The translations under genes and the position numbers were made by a program. From Styela clava (Eukaryota; Chordata; Ascidiacea; Stolidobranchia; Styelidae), in assembly GCF_964204865.1 (NCBI RefSeq), contig NC_135259.1:10178974-10242973 (forward strand): a DNA stretch of 64,000 bases, given 5' to 3'. Shown one piece after another: positions 34,542-47,500 of this stretch (position 1 is its first letter; each line of letters opens with the position of its first letter). The notes beneath the pieces were generated by a model. That model did no database searches. It saw only the letters and a program-made list of their open reading frames with translations, and was not told the origin of the DNA.

Positions 34542-35810
34542 ATTAATCTAAGTGAAAATTTCCGACAGAGATTAAAAAGCATTGGGCTCACTGAGTATTC
34601 TCAACAGAAAAAACGTCTATATTAATTTGGTTTTCTGGGAGTGAGAAGTTGGTGTCAAAATTTTCATCAAACATGTAAATTTTCCCCACAACAGAGACCC
34701 GAATTAAATAAATATTCATGTTATTTCATCCCATCTTCTTGTGAACAAATTGAATCATTGAGTCAGGGAACATCAGTCTGTGAAATTAGCCGTTTATACA
34801 AAAATATCACATATTGGTTTAACAGTTGGAGGGCAAGTAACACACTTGCTGTAGAACCACTAATTAAACCCTAGCATCCCGGGTTGCGTCTTACAGTCCG
34901 ATGCACCTCATAGTATTGTAAAATACGGTATTTAACGCTGAAAACTGGTGCACTATGCCCAGATGACCCGACTATTGTCTGTCCCCAGTCCACATACGAC
35001 TATCTCCCATATTTGTGGATACAGATAGTACACATTTCAACATCACATACCAATCTATAATAAATGTAAACTTCTCAAAGCTACCTGTAGTTTGCAGCAG
35101 TGGCCACTTCAGCCCCGCCTTCATGTTGAGTGTGAGATCATTTTGTTATTTGTTTCAGATGCATGGGATTGATATTACATGAAAGTACTGAAACAAAGTT
35201 GCCAATAGGTTCATTTGCTTATGGGGTTATGATGAAGTCAATGCTAAATAATGTACGAAATAAGATGCTCTGAGTAAGCAACGCTCACATATCTTTGGAA
35301 AAAGTTTGATATGTGAAAGTGTATGGAAAGATGGAGATTATGGGTGGCTCTCATAACCACCATAAATCAACATTTCCAGACCGTAAGGCATTTCGTCGTT
35401 TTTTTTGGGGGGGGGGTTGTATTCACTGTAATATAAATAATATTCTTTTTTTTTAATGTAACTATAACACTCATACATAATATATACAGTATAACAAAAG
35501 ATTTGAAATGTCTGAATGTACAAAAACTGGAGTGCGACTTGTGCATAATACTAGCAATGGATCCATCAAGATTGAACAAATAAAGTAGTTTTTATGCACA
35601 GTGAGCTCTAAAATAGGGAGGGGGGAAGTCAACAAAAAAACTTGGGAACCACTGATTTTAGTAGTAAATTTTCCCTAAATCAACACAAGGTGCCCTGTTC
35701 CTAACATTTTATAAACTGATGAACCTGTGAACCATGATCAAATCCTAATCTCCAACCACAAATTAGACAGTTGCATTTTATTTTCTAATTCAAAAGATAG
35801 TTCATCAGAA
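34542..35810. other. Intergenic, no gene seen
   Basis: Includes a run of ten or more G after seven T near 35400 (assembly-sensitive homopolymer) and only weak open frames. Confidence 0.5.
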
Positions 35811-37851
35811 CAGGGGTCCGCAACTACTTTTCATCGCGACCCAAAAGATTGTTTTCTAATTTCTCGCGACCCAAGCATTTGGTAAACATGTAAATAGTTA
35901 CCGATTTTAAGACTATTATTGACACTAGCAATTTTCTTGTACAAAATTATGTGAAACTTATCACATAAAATCGTGAATAATAGCGTTAATTATGACTAAT
36001 GCGAATTATTAGCTTTGTGTTTTGAACACAACATATAAATTCGATCTTAAATAGGGAGACAGCAACTCGAAGGTCTTCTTCTACTTTTAGCCTTGATCTG
36101 TATTTGTTTTTTATGTATGAAAACGCAGAAAAGGTTTTTTCACATAAGTAGGTAGTTCCGAATGACAACAGAACATTCATTGCAGCAGCTGATAACTCCG
36201 GAGATTATTTTTCCACTGAAATCCAAAATTCAGTCAATCTTCTTTTTCCATCAAATGTGATCTTTAACCCGCGATCACTTGACAAGTCATCCAATGCTTC
36301 AATCAAATCTGATGATAGATGTTGTATATTTGATACTGTGAAACGTGAAAATATCTAGTCGTAGTGATGTGTTTTTGGGAAAATATTTATTAAACCACTG
36401 TGAAAGATCATGAAGATAACTGATTATGGACTTATTCCCAATGTTTTGACTGAACTCGTTTTCTTTGAGAAAATCGTTCAGCTCGGAAAACATATCCATT
36501 CTTCCATTTTCGAACGGGCAATCCAGTGGATTTTCTTTTTGAAAGCTTCGATCTTGTTATTCGCTTAGATATTTTGTCATTGTTTTCTTTTCGCTTAACA
36601 ATCCTTTTTCTAATCGGCGGAAAAGTGTATTGGTTTGTCAATGAATTTTGGATGCTTTGCTGTAAGATTCGTTTCAATTTCACTGCTTTCAGGCTCTCGT
36701 TGGCAAGAACATCGGAACAAACAGCCCATTGAGGACGTGACTCATCATTTATAAGAACACACGTGAAACCAAGTTTTATAAATTCTTCGCTGTACTTCCG
36801 CTTATAAAGATGGTTTGAGTGATGTATATATCCGATGAGGGTGAGAAGATGAGTCTTTTGTCGGGCGTTGATCCACACTGCTTGAAGACGCAAAGATGTT
36901 TGAAGGTGCATGCGGTGTTCTGTTCTCACTTAATTTCTTCTTTGTATCTCCCGCTCGTGTTTTTTCTTTTGAGTATTCTTCGGTAACCAGTTTGTTAACA
37001 TTATTTGTGACTAAAACTACCTTTAAAATTCTTAACCCCGCTAAATTTTGAATTTAATCAGGAATGTCTTACAATAACAAATGTAACAGCACCCTAACTA
37101 TTTAATTTAGAAGGGAAAAATCTCATCATCTGTCCTTATCAAGCAATTCCACACGACTACTGCTAACCTCGCATTGCTACAAACAACACAATTATCTACG
37201 TAGTAGGATAATACTAATTAACAATGCAAACAACTGCGTAATGAATGTTTCCCCGACTTTCGATCCCGGCAAAATTCTCCGGCTTCATACTCTACCATTG
37301 CAAAATTATTGGTACTTATTTCAAGAATGGTTTTGTGAGTTGGCGCCTATATAAACCGGTTTATATGTTTAAAACTGTCATTTTAATTCAATACATTCAA
37401 CAACCTTACATTTAAATGTGCCGTATGGAAGTTTGGCTTAGTCTATCACAGCTATTTCTAGATTAATTTTTGATTACTGCATTAAAATAAAAACTCCGAC
37501 AAAGCAAAATAAAAACTAAGAAATAGCCCGCGAAAACTGCCAAAATGAGGTAATATTCACAACCACGAAAAACTGTCTGAATGGTAAAAGTATCTGAGCG
37601 CTTCTGAAACGTTTATTGTTACGTCAAATCTTGCACTTATGCTGATTGGCCAATGTTACGGCAGTAAATAAGGAAGTGTATATTCGGGAAAACATCCATA
37701 TATAATTATATTCAGAGATTTATAAAGTTGTTATACATAAATACGCTACACTGACGCGATGCTCATATTTATGGCACATTTAAATTGTTTTGTGACCCAG
37801 AGCGGAGGGCTTCGCGACCCAATTTCGCGACCCCGTAGTTGCGGACCCCTG
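35811..37851 (-). mobile_element. 2-kb hAT transposon, internally deleted
   Basis: Perfect 17-bp terminal inverted repeats, CAGGGGTCCGCAACTAC, flank the element. The target duplication is CATCAGAA on the left and CATTAGAA on the right (one change). Sub-terminal CGCGACCC motifs occur at both ends. It carries remnants of a BED-type hAT transposase on the minus strand (separate entry). Confidence 0.9.
35986..36929 (-). pseudogene. Decayed hAT (BED-finger/ZBED5-like) transposase
   Basis: On the minus strand the N-terminal part (36929-36432) has KRKYSEEFIKLGFTCVLIND and PQWAVCSDVLANESLKAVKL, the BED-finger region of ZBED5/EPM2AIP1-like hAT transposases. Its zinc ligands are damaged: the expected C-x-x-C is WAVC and the paired histidines are lost. 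After a frame change near 36500, DMFSELNDFLKENEFSQ follows (36499-36299). Then comes the C-terminal dimerisation region TYLCEKTFSAFSYIKNKYRS (36180-35986). The central catalytic DDE region is largely missing. The gene cannot encode an active transposase. Confidence 0.85.
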
Positions 37852-38235
37852 CATTAGAAAGCTGCATATTAAGCCTTCAAAAATGAATTATTTCGCCTAG
37901 AATAGATTATAGAGATATTCAGATTCAAGGCTGTGGTGTCGAAAGTCGTATTTCCAAAATTATAGTGGCAGAAGAAATTGCAAAGTCTAATTCTTTGGAG
38001 TTGGAACTAAGATGAGAAAGGAACGAAATGTAACCCAGTGTACGAAATGTAACGAGGTTTGATATAATTTCACATTGGCCACTAGATGACGCCATGCCAT
38101 CTCATTCAAACCGTAAGCAAAACAACAAGCTCAAATATATGCACACGAAAACCAAAACAGAATATTTTACCCATAAGTTTTTCCAAAATGATATATATTG
38201 TGTAGAGATGAGACTATGGAACGCCTACCGTACCT

Positions 38236-38350
38236 GGGTCCAATGTAGTTTGATACCACATGTATCTCTATTGGGCGTGGCGGGACAATTTTTGCATACG
38301 TCTCACTTAACCTCCACCTGACTACGTCGTCCAAACATTACGTGATTGCA
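38236..38350 (+). repeat. Half copy of the 62.8-kb foldback element
   Basis: It matches the left arm of 62758-63158: GGGTCCAATGTAGTTT, ATTGGGCGTGGC, ACAATTTTT, CCACCTGACTACG and ATTACGTGA. The opposite arm is absent. Confidence 0.55.
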
Positions 38351-39154
38351 ACGAGTATGAAAACCGTTTTCCAAAAGAAATAATAATATATCGTAATCTC
38401 ATATTTTTCAGTCAAAGGCTTGTCCATACAAATGTCCCGTAGTCACACTACAAATACCGTTTGGCAATTTTTCTCATACCATCTACTGCCACATTGCTGC
38501 CGTCTGCTTGAAAGTAAAACTAAGTTAGTTCATGACCAAAAAGTGATGAATTTCCCTATTACAAAACTAGTGAATTCCTTTCTTTATCGCAGTGTACTCA
38601 ATTATGAGTAATTCCCAAATGACTTCCGGGAATTCAAAGAAACGGTCATGGAATTGGTATCAGCGAAATGCCAAAAGATTTCGATACCAGGAAGGAAATA
38701 AAAACGTTGCGCATTTTCTCGACACGCGAGTTTGCTTGTTAGTTGACCTGGTGAAAACGACAAGTTTAATTCCACATAGCCAGAAAGATCGAATAATTGC
38801 AGCAAGTTGGAGGCATCAATAACGGTATTTATACCTTAGAAATACAGGTTTTGAACCATAGGCCTAGAAATACGTAACCTGTAGCTCAATTCTCTCAATA
38901 ATTGGCGACCATAATACGAAGACAAAAACAATGTCTGAAATGCTGGCGAAATCCGTAACTCATCCTTCATATTAGGTAATTATAATTTTCAACTGGTTGG
39001 AGTACTCAAATTGAGTTTAGAGATTTTTTTGGTTCCAAAATTCTAATAAAATTACACGAACTATAGTCCTAGATTGTACCTATATATTTACGATTGTACC
39101 ATATTCTCTGTACTCGATGTCGGAAATCAAAGTGAAAAGTTGACCATTGAATAA

Positions 39155-39345
39155 GGATAAAATTTACATATTTATCCCGGGAGAGAGGAAAGCCGATTTG
39201 ACGACTTAACCATATGGCGAACCACGTCCTCCCGTCCGGTTACCATTCCATGTCGGGTATGGGATTAGTTAGGTATTTGTTTTTCCGAAGCATGGACTTG
39301 ATGGTGGAGGAAGCCGTATCCGACCAGCGGTTACGTGAACCACCC
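39155..39345 (-). repeat. SINE copy D
   Basis: It shares nearly the whole body with copies A, B and C: GAGAGGAAAGCCGA, CATGTCGGGTATGGGATTAG, GCATGGACTTGATGGTGGAG and CGACCAGCGGTTACGTGAAC. It ends in TTACATATTTATCCC. The tRNA-like head is absent. Confidence 0.65.
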
Positions 39346-39667
39346 GATGGCATGCAATGGCCAATACTTATAGCCTCATGGTCAATATTAAATATCATAA
39401 ATGACTGAAGATTGTTACTGTGTAATACATGTGCAGGTGTTACGTCACATTCTCTGCCTCGCATTTCAGTACTGCGTGATCGTCATATTATCATTGCGCT
39501 TTACAATTACAAATACAGTACAAGTACAGTACACATACAGAGTTTTTAGAAAAATGAAATATTCAAAAATAAACATTGGTGAATATGAATGCCATTATAA
39601 ATGGTATACAAAACTGATTTGAAAATTCAGAAAAGCTCCCTCGGTGTTTTAACATATGTATTTGGGC

Positions 39668-39808
39668 CTCCAGAAGTATGTGCACCAAGATGGCGCACAA
39701 CCTGAACATAGCATGTGTACCAGGTTAGGCTTCACGTTGTGCGCCATAGTATGTGTACCAGGTCAGGGTTCAGGATGTGCGCCATCTTCGTGCACATACT
39801 TCGGGAGC
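39668..39808. repeat. Small foldback element, copy 1
   Basis: The ends are inverted: CTCCAGAAGTATGTGCACC...AGATGGCGCAC and the reverse complement of GTGCGCCATCTTCGTGCACATACTTCGGGAG. The centre has two imperfect repeats of TGTACCAGGT. It matches the copy at 50.1 kb. Confidence 0.65.
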
Positions 39809-40206
39809 GACATGTATTTAATATTTATTGAAAAATGTAAGTTACTAACTTACTGTGTCCTTATTTTAGATTCAAAGACAATTGTTGATATATCATCGCC
39901 AACTTTCTGCAATTATATAAACCAAAGAATAATTCAATTATCTAAACTGGTTTTCGAATTGAAGGAAATCATGGTAAAGACTAAAAATCAAAGCAGTGCT
40001 AATATGGAGGACGAAAGAATGTCGATGAATTCCTTGGGAAATCTTCATGGTCGAGTAGATTTCTTCGGAATTGAAACCAGGAGAGCAAACAAACCCATAT
40101 GTGAGCCTACATTATATAGTTTAACAGAAAGACTAATTTAATTCAAAAAACGAAAAAATGTTACGAGTGAAAACTTGAACAAATTTCTGTCGTTGAGTGT
40201 TTAATC

Positions 40207-40511
40207 CCGACATGGGCAAACTACGTCCCGCGGGCCAAATCAGGCCCGTTGGGCACTGTAATCTTGCCCGCCTGATACTGTCACAGTCAAACTAAAACCA
40301 AATTTTGATGTTTTAGCTTAAATACCTCAAGGAACTTGTTGAGATTGCGATTAAATTTAGTTTTTACACAGAACATATTGTTTTCCGCATTTGCTTTTGT
40401 AACGCTGTAAATATTGTTTATAAAATGTAACTTTTCACGTCACACTCACATGGCCCGTCAGTCTAGATGGGCAAAATTTTTGGCCCCTGGTCAAAATACC
40501 TTGTCCACCTT
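40207..40511. mobile_element. Non-autonomous hAT element
   Basis: It starts CCGACATGGGCAAACTACG with GCGGGCC/GGCCCG blocks and ends ATACCTTGTCCACCTT. Near-identical 8-bp flanks GTTTAATC and GTTTAACC suggest target duplication. A 200-base inner part recurs at 26.96-27.18 kb. Confidence 0.6.
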
Positions 40512-41598
40512 GTTTAACCAGTAGTCTACATCAGCGGCTCATCCTAACCCGTAACATACCATGGATTCCACTTCATACGCTTACTTTTACTACTTGATCC
40601 ACAATTGATTTAAACCCTAATTGAAAACAGTAGAATGAGTATAGTAAAGTGTAATAAAAAGGGGACAAATGAGACACCAGTTTTAAGGACATCGTCAAGC
40701 AGTAAAAATGTATCCATCTTTCCATTTATAACAATGCTAATCACGCAAATATTTGAAATTAAATGCTCGTCCCAGAATCGAAAGCATATCTTAAGCCGTT
40801 TCGAATCGATTTTATCTAAACCGCCTTAAAATTCTGAAAGAAAAATAATTTCATTTCTGAATATATCATTGTTTTGGCCGAAATAGGAAATATTTTCTTA
40901 TTTACTTTCCCGCGCGTTCAGACAATTAGAAAATGATAAATAATGTTAATGCGAACTTCCTTTACTAGCTCACGTACCGGACAGATGACTCAGCGAAGTA
41001 TATAAACCACAAATTCAATAAACATTCATTTCCATTAGTTGATTTTTGTTGTTAAACTGTAGAAAGGAAATTTTAACCTGAATGCCTGTATTAGGTATTA
41101 AACCAAAATCGCGGCTTGAAGGCACGTTTGTGAGCGTTTTGGAAATAGCTGACAGTTATTTTCGTCCAACACTATTCATGCGTAATAAATTGGTTAGGCT
41201 TAGCTTTATTGTAACCGCTTTGCATCTTGTTTGAATCATATAACTACAATACAAAATACGATGACAAAAAAAAAAACAGAATTCAATAGTTTATCGGGCT
41301 AGCAAATTTTCCAACAATCGGTTAGCAGTTCTGAATAGCTTAAAAAATACATGGTGTGGCAGTAGTTTCCATCAAGTACGCCACAGACTACTTTTTTTTT
41401 GTAATTTTGATCAAAATGTTCAAGTGCATATGTATCAAATTGTTGTCCTGTTTTGCACTTTTTATTCGTAATCATTATTAAACCTAAAATATATTTACTT
41501 CCGTTGATTGTAAATAATTCAACAGGACGAATATTAGGCCATATATATTTATTCTTAACTCCGATACCTAGTTATTGTGAGAGGCTTCAAGAAACAAG

Positions 41599-44500
41599 AT
41601 GGCCACGCCAGGTACGTTAAAAGATATCAAATGAGAAATTTATTTACTTTCTTTCTTTTTAAATTTAGGAATATTTGTCTAAAATATATAAAATAATTAA
41701 AAATATAGAAAGCTCATATTACTAATGAATCATCATGTTTGCCAGCTTCTATGCCATGGCAAGACGCCTAGGTAAACAATTTGGATTTATGATAGATATG
41801 GAGTAAAATAAATACACGTACGATGCACAACTTGCAATATCAAATTACCCTTGCTATTTGTAATTGCGATTAATTGATAATCTTACGATATTTTATTTGT
41901 TTTATTAGTATCGATAAGTGTCGTAGTTATTATAATTATTTTTTCATATTGCAGATCAGAAAATGAAAGTGATGCAAACATGGATATTTATCCAAAGTGT
42001 GGCAACAACGTTGATGATTGCATACCTTATATTATTAACAGGTACCTACCATTATCTTGCAAGCCATGTTCCTTAATATAATCGTTTTCGGTAAATTGGT
42101 TGGGCCCAGAATTACTCGATTATTTATTCGAAGATAATTAATACTTTCAATTCTATTTTTGAAATTGAGGTAAAAATGCAACCAAAACGAGGTGACGAGG
42201 TTGCCTAAATCTTAAATGTGCCTGATTGCTATAGTTTTCTTCGAATGGTTATGTTTTTATTTCTAATTTTAGGCGGTTTAAAATTTCAGTTTTCTTACTC
42301 AATCGAATCTTAAAATATATAATGTCGAATTGCACTCAAATTTTAAATATGATTTCCTTTTGGTTGATGCAGGCCCACAAAGGCAAAAAAAAACGGTATT
42401 TTAACATATGTTGGGCATACCGTGCTTCCCTGAAAATAAGAAAGACTGGGTCGTATTTCAATTTTCTTCCGAAAACTAACACTAGGGCTTTTTTTGGGGG
42501 GAAGGCTTATATTTTCATGTATCAAAAACAAAATTACAAAGTAGAAAATTACGAGATTTTCAAATATACAAAATTTGAAAACCGATATCCATTTACATGT
42601 TTTTATTCAGCATAACTGCAAAACATAGATTATTAATCGTTTAAAACGTGTAGAAGAAATTTCGTGTAGACGTGTAGAAGAAATTGCTATCGACTAGGTC
42701 AAAAAAAATTTGCGTTGTTGACTAGGTCTTATTTTGAAGGGAGGGCCTATATTAAAATTAGTTCAACATTTCAGGCTAGGTCTTATTTTCGGGGAAACAC
42801 GGTAGCTCTTCTTGAATGGAATAGCACCGATATTAAAAATATTTCGGAAATATGCATAATAGTGAACTCGTTTGGCCCCAAATATGTGCCGGAACAATTG
42901 GAGTCAGTCAGGCCATGTGTAATCGTCTTCAGCGACTTCGAATTGAATTTCTGATGCAATTATTCATGAAAAAGTTACTGCGAAAATTTTTCTACCGCGT
43001 AACAAAAACTTCAGTGCATACAATTTACATTACTAATACAGATTGTTAACAGAAGTGTGAATCGACGAAAATTTCCCTACAGTATCACACAATGGAAGTT
43101 ACATGAAAAAGAAATAGCTTGTTCCAAAATAGTAAACTGTGATCTTACGAATCGGGAATTTTGCTGAGAGACATTTTTTTCATATGAACTAAATTGAATC
43201 CTTGTGCTACATAAAATTCTCATTCGATTTATATGTACGGTAACAAATTTAAATTAAAACAACAGTTCGGTGTGTTGGTATAGCACTATGATGTAAACAC
43301 TGAGTACTACTTTTTGAAAATCTGATGATATCTAATTTGTATTCAAATATTGTTGTGCTAACCATCATTCTTTTTAGTGTGGCTTGCTCCGTTCTTTCCA
43401 ATGAACTACGACACAGATGATGACGTCGATGATAATACAGCTGCGATATCGAGTTTGCAAAGCAATCTAAACGAAACTGACGGTAGTACTCTAACAGATT
43501 ATTCAATAGACTAGTGATTTTCGCCGTCAAAATTCATCTTGCCACTCACAATGCTCCAAACGAAACCAATTGCGATAGTCATTTTGATACGAACTTAAGT
43601 GATGAAAAAATCTTTGTTGCTACCGGTATCTCTACCGGCACCAAGTTGGCGGCACTAACTATAGGGCATTTCCAAAAACTTGTAACGCATTGTTGTGATT
43701 TGGTTTGATAATAATACTAAAGTGAGTGAGCAAATATCCTGGGAATCATGAAAAAAAATAGTCTGAAAATCTTTTAAAATCGTGGGGACCACCATACTAT
43801 CCGCATGATATATTTGATCATCGTTTCAATTTCGGCTTGGTATGGGATTGTTGCTTTGCTTATTGGACACGAAGTAGGCCTATAAATCGTTGTTGTTGTC
43901 TTTGTTGGGGCGTTTGGACTTTTTGTGGTAGTTGTTGATGTGGAAAATCGCTTTTATGCGAAACGAATGAGGGCGATTCGATTGACCAAAAAATAAGGAT
44001 AAAAGTTCTAGCGACTTCATTTAATTTTGAGTCCTGAAAATGTTGTCCTTCCACTTTCGTGTTTATACATATTCGAGCATTACTAGATAACAGCGAAATG
44101 AACTTTACGTTTTATGTGATAGTATTCCTTTATTTTAATTTAGAGCAAGTTAACAATAATACAAATAACATCGATGATTTGGAAGAATGGAGGACGGATA
44201 CCGATCGAGAAATCGATGAAATGGTGAATTATTATGAATATATCCATCATACAAATCTTCATCAAAGTATTTGCTATAGTATAACTACTAATATTCTCCA
44301 TTTCTTCATTGTTACTACTATAATGCCCATTTATGCGCACATAAACGATTTGAACCGTACAAAGGCGCAACTAGCGCATAGCACTATAGCTGAGGGTGTT
44401 TTGAATATGAAACAAATAAGGTAATTTTAATGCATATTGTGGTAGATGTAAACTGTTCAAAATAGGCGAATGTGGGAATTTAGCGAAAAGGGTTGGAAAC

Positions 44501-47500
44501 CAATGCGTTAGACTATTGCACCTTTATATATATATATGCTAAGTGGACAATTCCAAATAGAATAAACAAATAAAAACCCACTCAGAAAGATATCCAACTA
44601 ATTCAATGACAACACAAAATACCAGATCGGAAAAATAGTAGTGCAATGATAACCTCACCCTACGATGACACAAAATAGACTTGTTTGGCTTCAAAATCAT
44701 TTGTAAGTGACTTATGATTAATCTAATTACCGAAAACAATATTTCAGCGACCATTTATGCAAACATAAACTATTCCAGTCATCGACACAACACAATGTGC
44801 GCATTTTCCCTTTCCGCGACATCACGTGACGCAGTTTGGTTTCAGATAAACAAACAACATATCATTTGCTACTAATATTGCTCTGATTACCACATCAAAA
44901 ACGATCATTCGATAAAGTATAAACCCTTTTCACCGACACGAAAAAGTTCAGCGTATAGGTTGCACAACAGCTCTCAGTTCAAATCAACAATAGGCCCTTG
45001 TTTATGTGCTATAAATTGCGGGTAATGCAGAATGGTATTTAGGGGGAAATATGAAGTTTGATGACGCTATCGATTTTCAAAGGCAAATATAGAAATTTTG
45101 TTTATAATTACATTAAAATTATTCTAAAAAAATTAACATGTCGGTAAAATGGACACATATATATGTTCTCAGAAACTTTTGTATGACAACTGCTTTTGCC
45201 GCCAAACCATACACTGAGTATGTGTAAATTATGTCTTTCCCAGAATTTGATTTTAATTGATGAATATTGTACGCTGCAAGCATATTATATAATTTTGATT
45301 TCTAAGTCTTGCTTCATAGTAAGTGTTTAGAAGTTCTGTAATTTCACACTAATGACCTATTATTATTTTTTTCATTTCAACAGAATGCTACAATTAACTA
45401 TCAACAAGATGAAATTGACGAATTATACAATCAAACCGATTACTTAAATCAAACAGTCATCGAGCTTCAATCAGAAATTTATGTGTTGGAAAATAAAGTA
45501 AGCAAAAATATCTTGATATGAATTATATATGTTTTTATGATTTTTGAGTTATTACAATGTTGTTTGCAAAGCTGTGAACAGCGACATCAACAAACACTAA
45601 ACGTAAAAATTTTTTACCTCACCAGTTACCGGAGAATTGATTTGACAGTCAAGTGTATTATAATCCCCGATGCCAAAATGCGATATTGACATGCGACGGT
45701 TGGCTAGTGATAAGCTACTATAAGGAAGTGATATAAATAAATAATGGAAACCATTTGGAAACGATACATTGTTTGGGAAGACAAATATATATAGTCCTGT
45801 TCTTATACACATATGTTTTCAAATCTCGGTAATGTAGACATGGCATATATCGCCGGATGAGAACAGAAGGGGCCTAAGTCACAATTTTTGAAATTTCACT
45901 TTTTTCAATATTTTGGGGTTTTGAGCCATGCTCTACATCAGGGGTCGGGAACCTTTTTGGTCAAGAGAGCCATAAAATATACATATTTTCAATTGCATTT
46001 CCGTGCGAGCCATATAACATTTCTTCAATTAATCAGACCTGAAATGTTTACTCGAAAGTCAACACACACAATGTCAATATACATTGAATGTGATTTCTGA
46101 TGCTGCATGTAGGCGCTGCGGGCCTTGAACGGTTGCTCACCTGCAGCCCAATGTGGAAATCTACGATACTCATCACCCTTTTTCGTTTAGACATCTCCGT
46201 AGTGTTTTTAAAACTATATCGCTTTGTGATGTCACAATATATGTTCCAGAATCCCCTTGTTTGTCACAATGCCTCTCTAGTAAATATCTTACATAACATA
46301 GACATGTGCTGGACGCGTGTTTTGAAACGTATTGGGAATTTCCTGCCAAATTCGGCTATAAAAGAGTTTGGGATCTCGTAACAATAGTAAGCTTAGTCTT
46401 AGAATATTAGATTTTTCTGGGAGCCATATGCCGTCACCAAAAGAGCCATATATGGCTCGCGAGCCATGGGTTCCCGACCCCTGCTCTACATAAAGGTTGT
46501 GGTCTTGAAATTCTGAATTTCTCAATAAATTTTTTTTTAGCTGGACTATAATATTTTGTAGAAGTTAATTAAGAACAGAATAGGCCTAAGTTCTAATATG
46601 ATGGACATGGACATCAGAAATAAAATGTCCGAATCTTACTTCTCTGAGAATTTGTTCAGTGCAACTAAGTCACCTAGTTTTACCTTGCATCTCATACAAA
46701 AAATTTCCGTTGTTAAAAACAGAATGGGCCAAAGTTCTTTATGGAGGTAAAAAACAGAACGGAAGTGCCAAAAAATATTGATTACAAAGATATTCCCATT
46801 CACATTAAAATAACGAGAGCTCAGGTCTTTACTAAGTGTGAATATCTAAAAATTCAAAAATAACGAAATTTAGAATGGTTTTTTGCGTTTTTTTTTAAAC
46901 TCAAAATTGTGACTTAGGTCTGTTCTGTTCTAATTCGGCAATATATAGATATATTGGTATGATGAAAATGATGACATTGAAACCGAAAACATCAGCTGAA
47001 AAGTTACATGTATATGCCATACAAACTTGGGATGGACAAGTAGACATTTGCAACCGCAAATTGACGTGTCTTAAATTCTCGATTCGCAAGTACATGGTAT
47101 TTTGGTATCCATAATAAATTGTTTCCTTGATAATGAAGAAATGAACTTATTGAGAAATTCCATATTGTACTTCAAAAAACATTTATGAATTGACATCCGA
47201 TTTCTTAAATATATAAAGCCTTAGTGTACTACAGATCAAAATTGTTTTTCGAACATTTTTAGACACGTTGGCAACAAATTGAAATTATCGCACTTGCAGT
47301 ACGATTGGCTGAACTGGAAAAGCAACAAATCGCGTGAGTATACCGTGCAAACAGGAGCATTTATTTATTTATCGCTTCCAAGTGCTGAGCAATGAGAGGT
47401 CGTCGTCTAGCCATTCATGTGTACCATGATGATGATATGATTTATCACAAAAATATACCCACGGGTTATAAAGTACATTGGTTGGTACACATAAAAAAAT

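Noticed and set aside
41756-41781. Mini-exon between CTTCTATGCC and CGCCTAG/GTAAAC in the type II membrane gene
   Set aside because: In the phase set by exon 1 it reads into TAG. Skipping it gives a clean phase-1 junction to 41955.
46100-46525. Open frames at 46100-46381 and 46289-46525
   Set aside because: They fall mostly inside the 45939-46483 hAT element and show no transposase or other domain.
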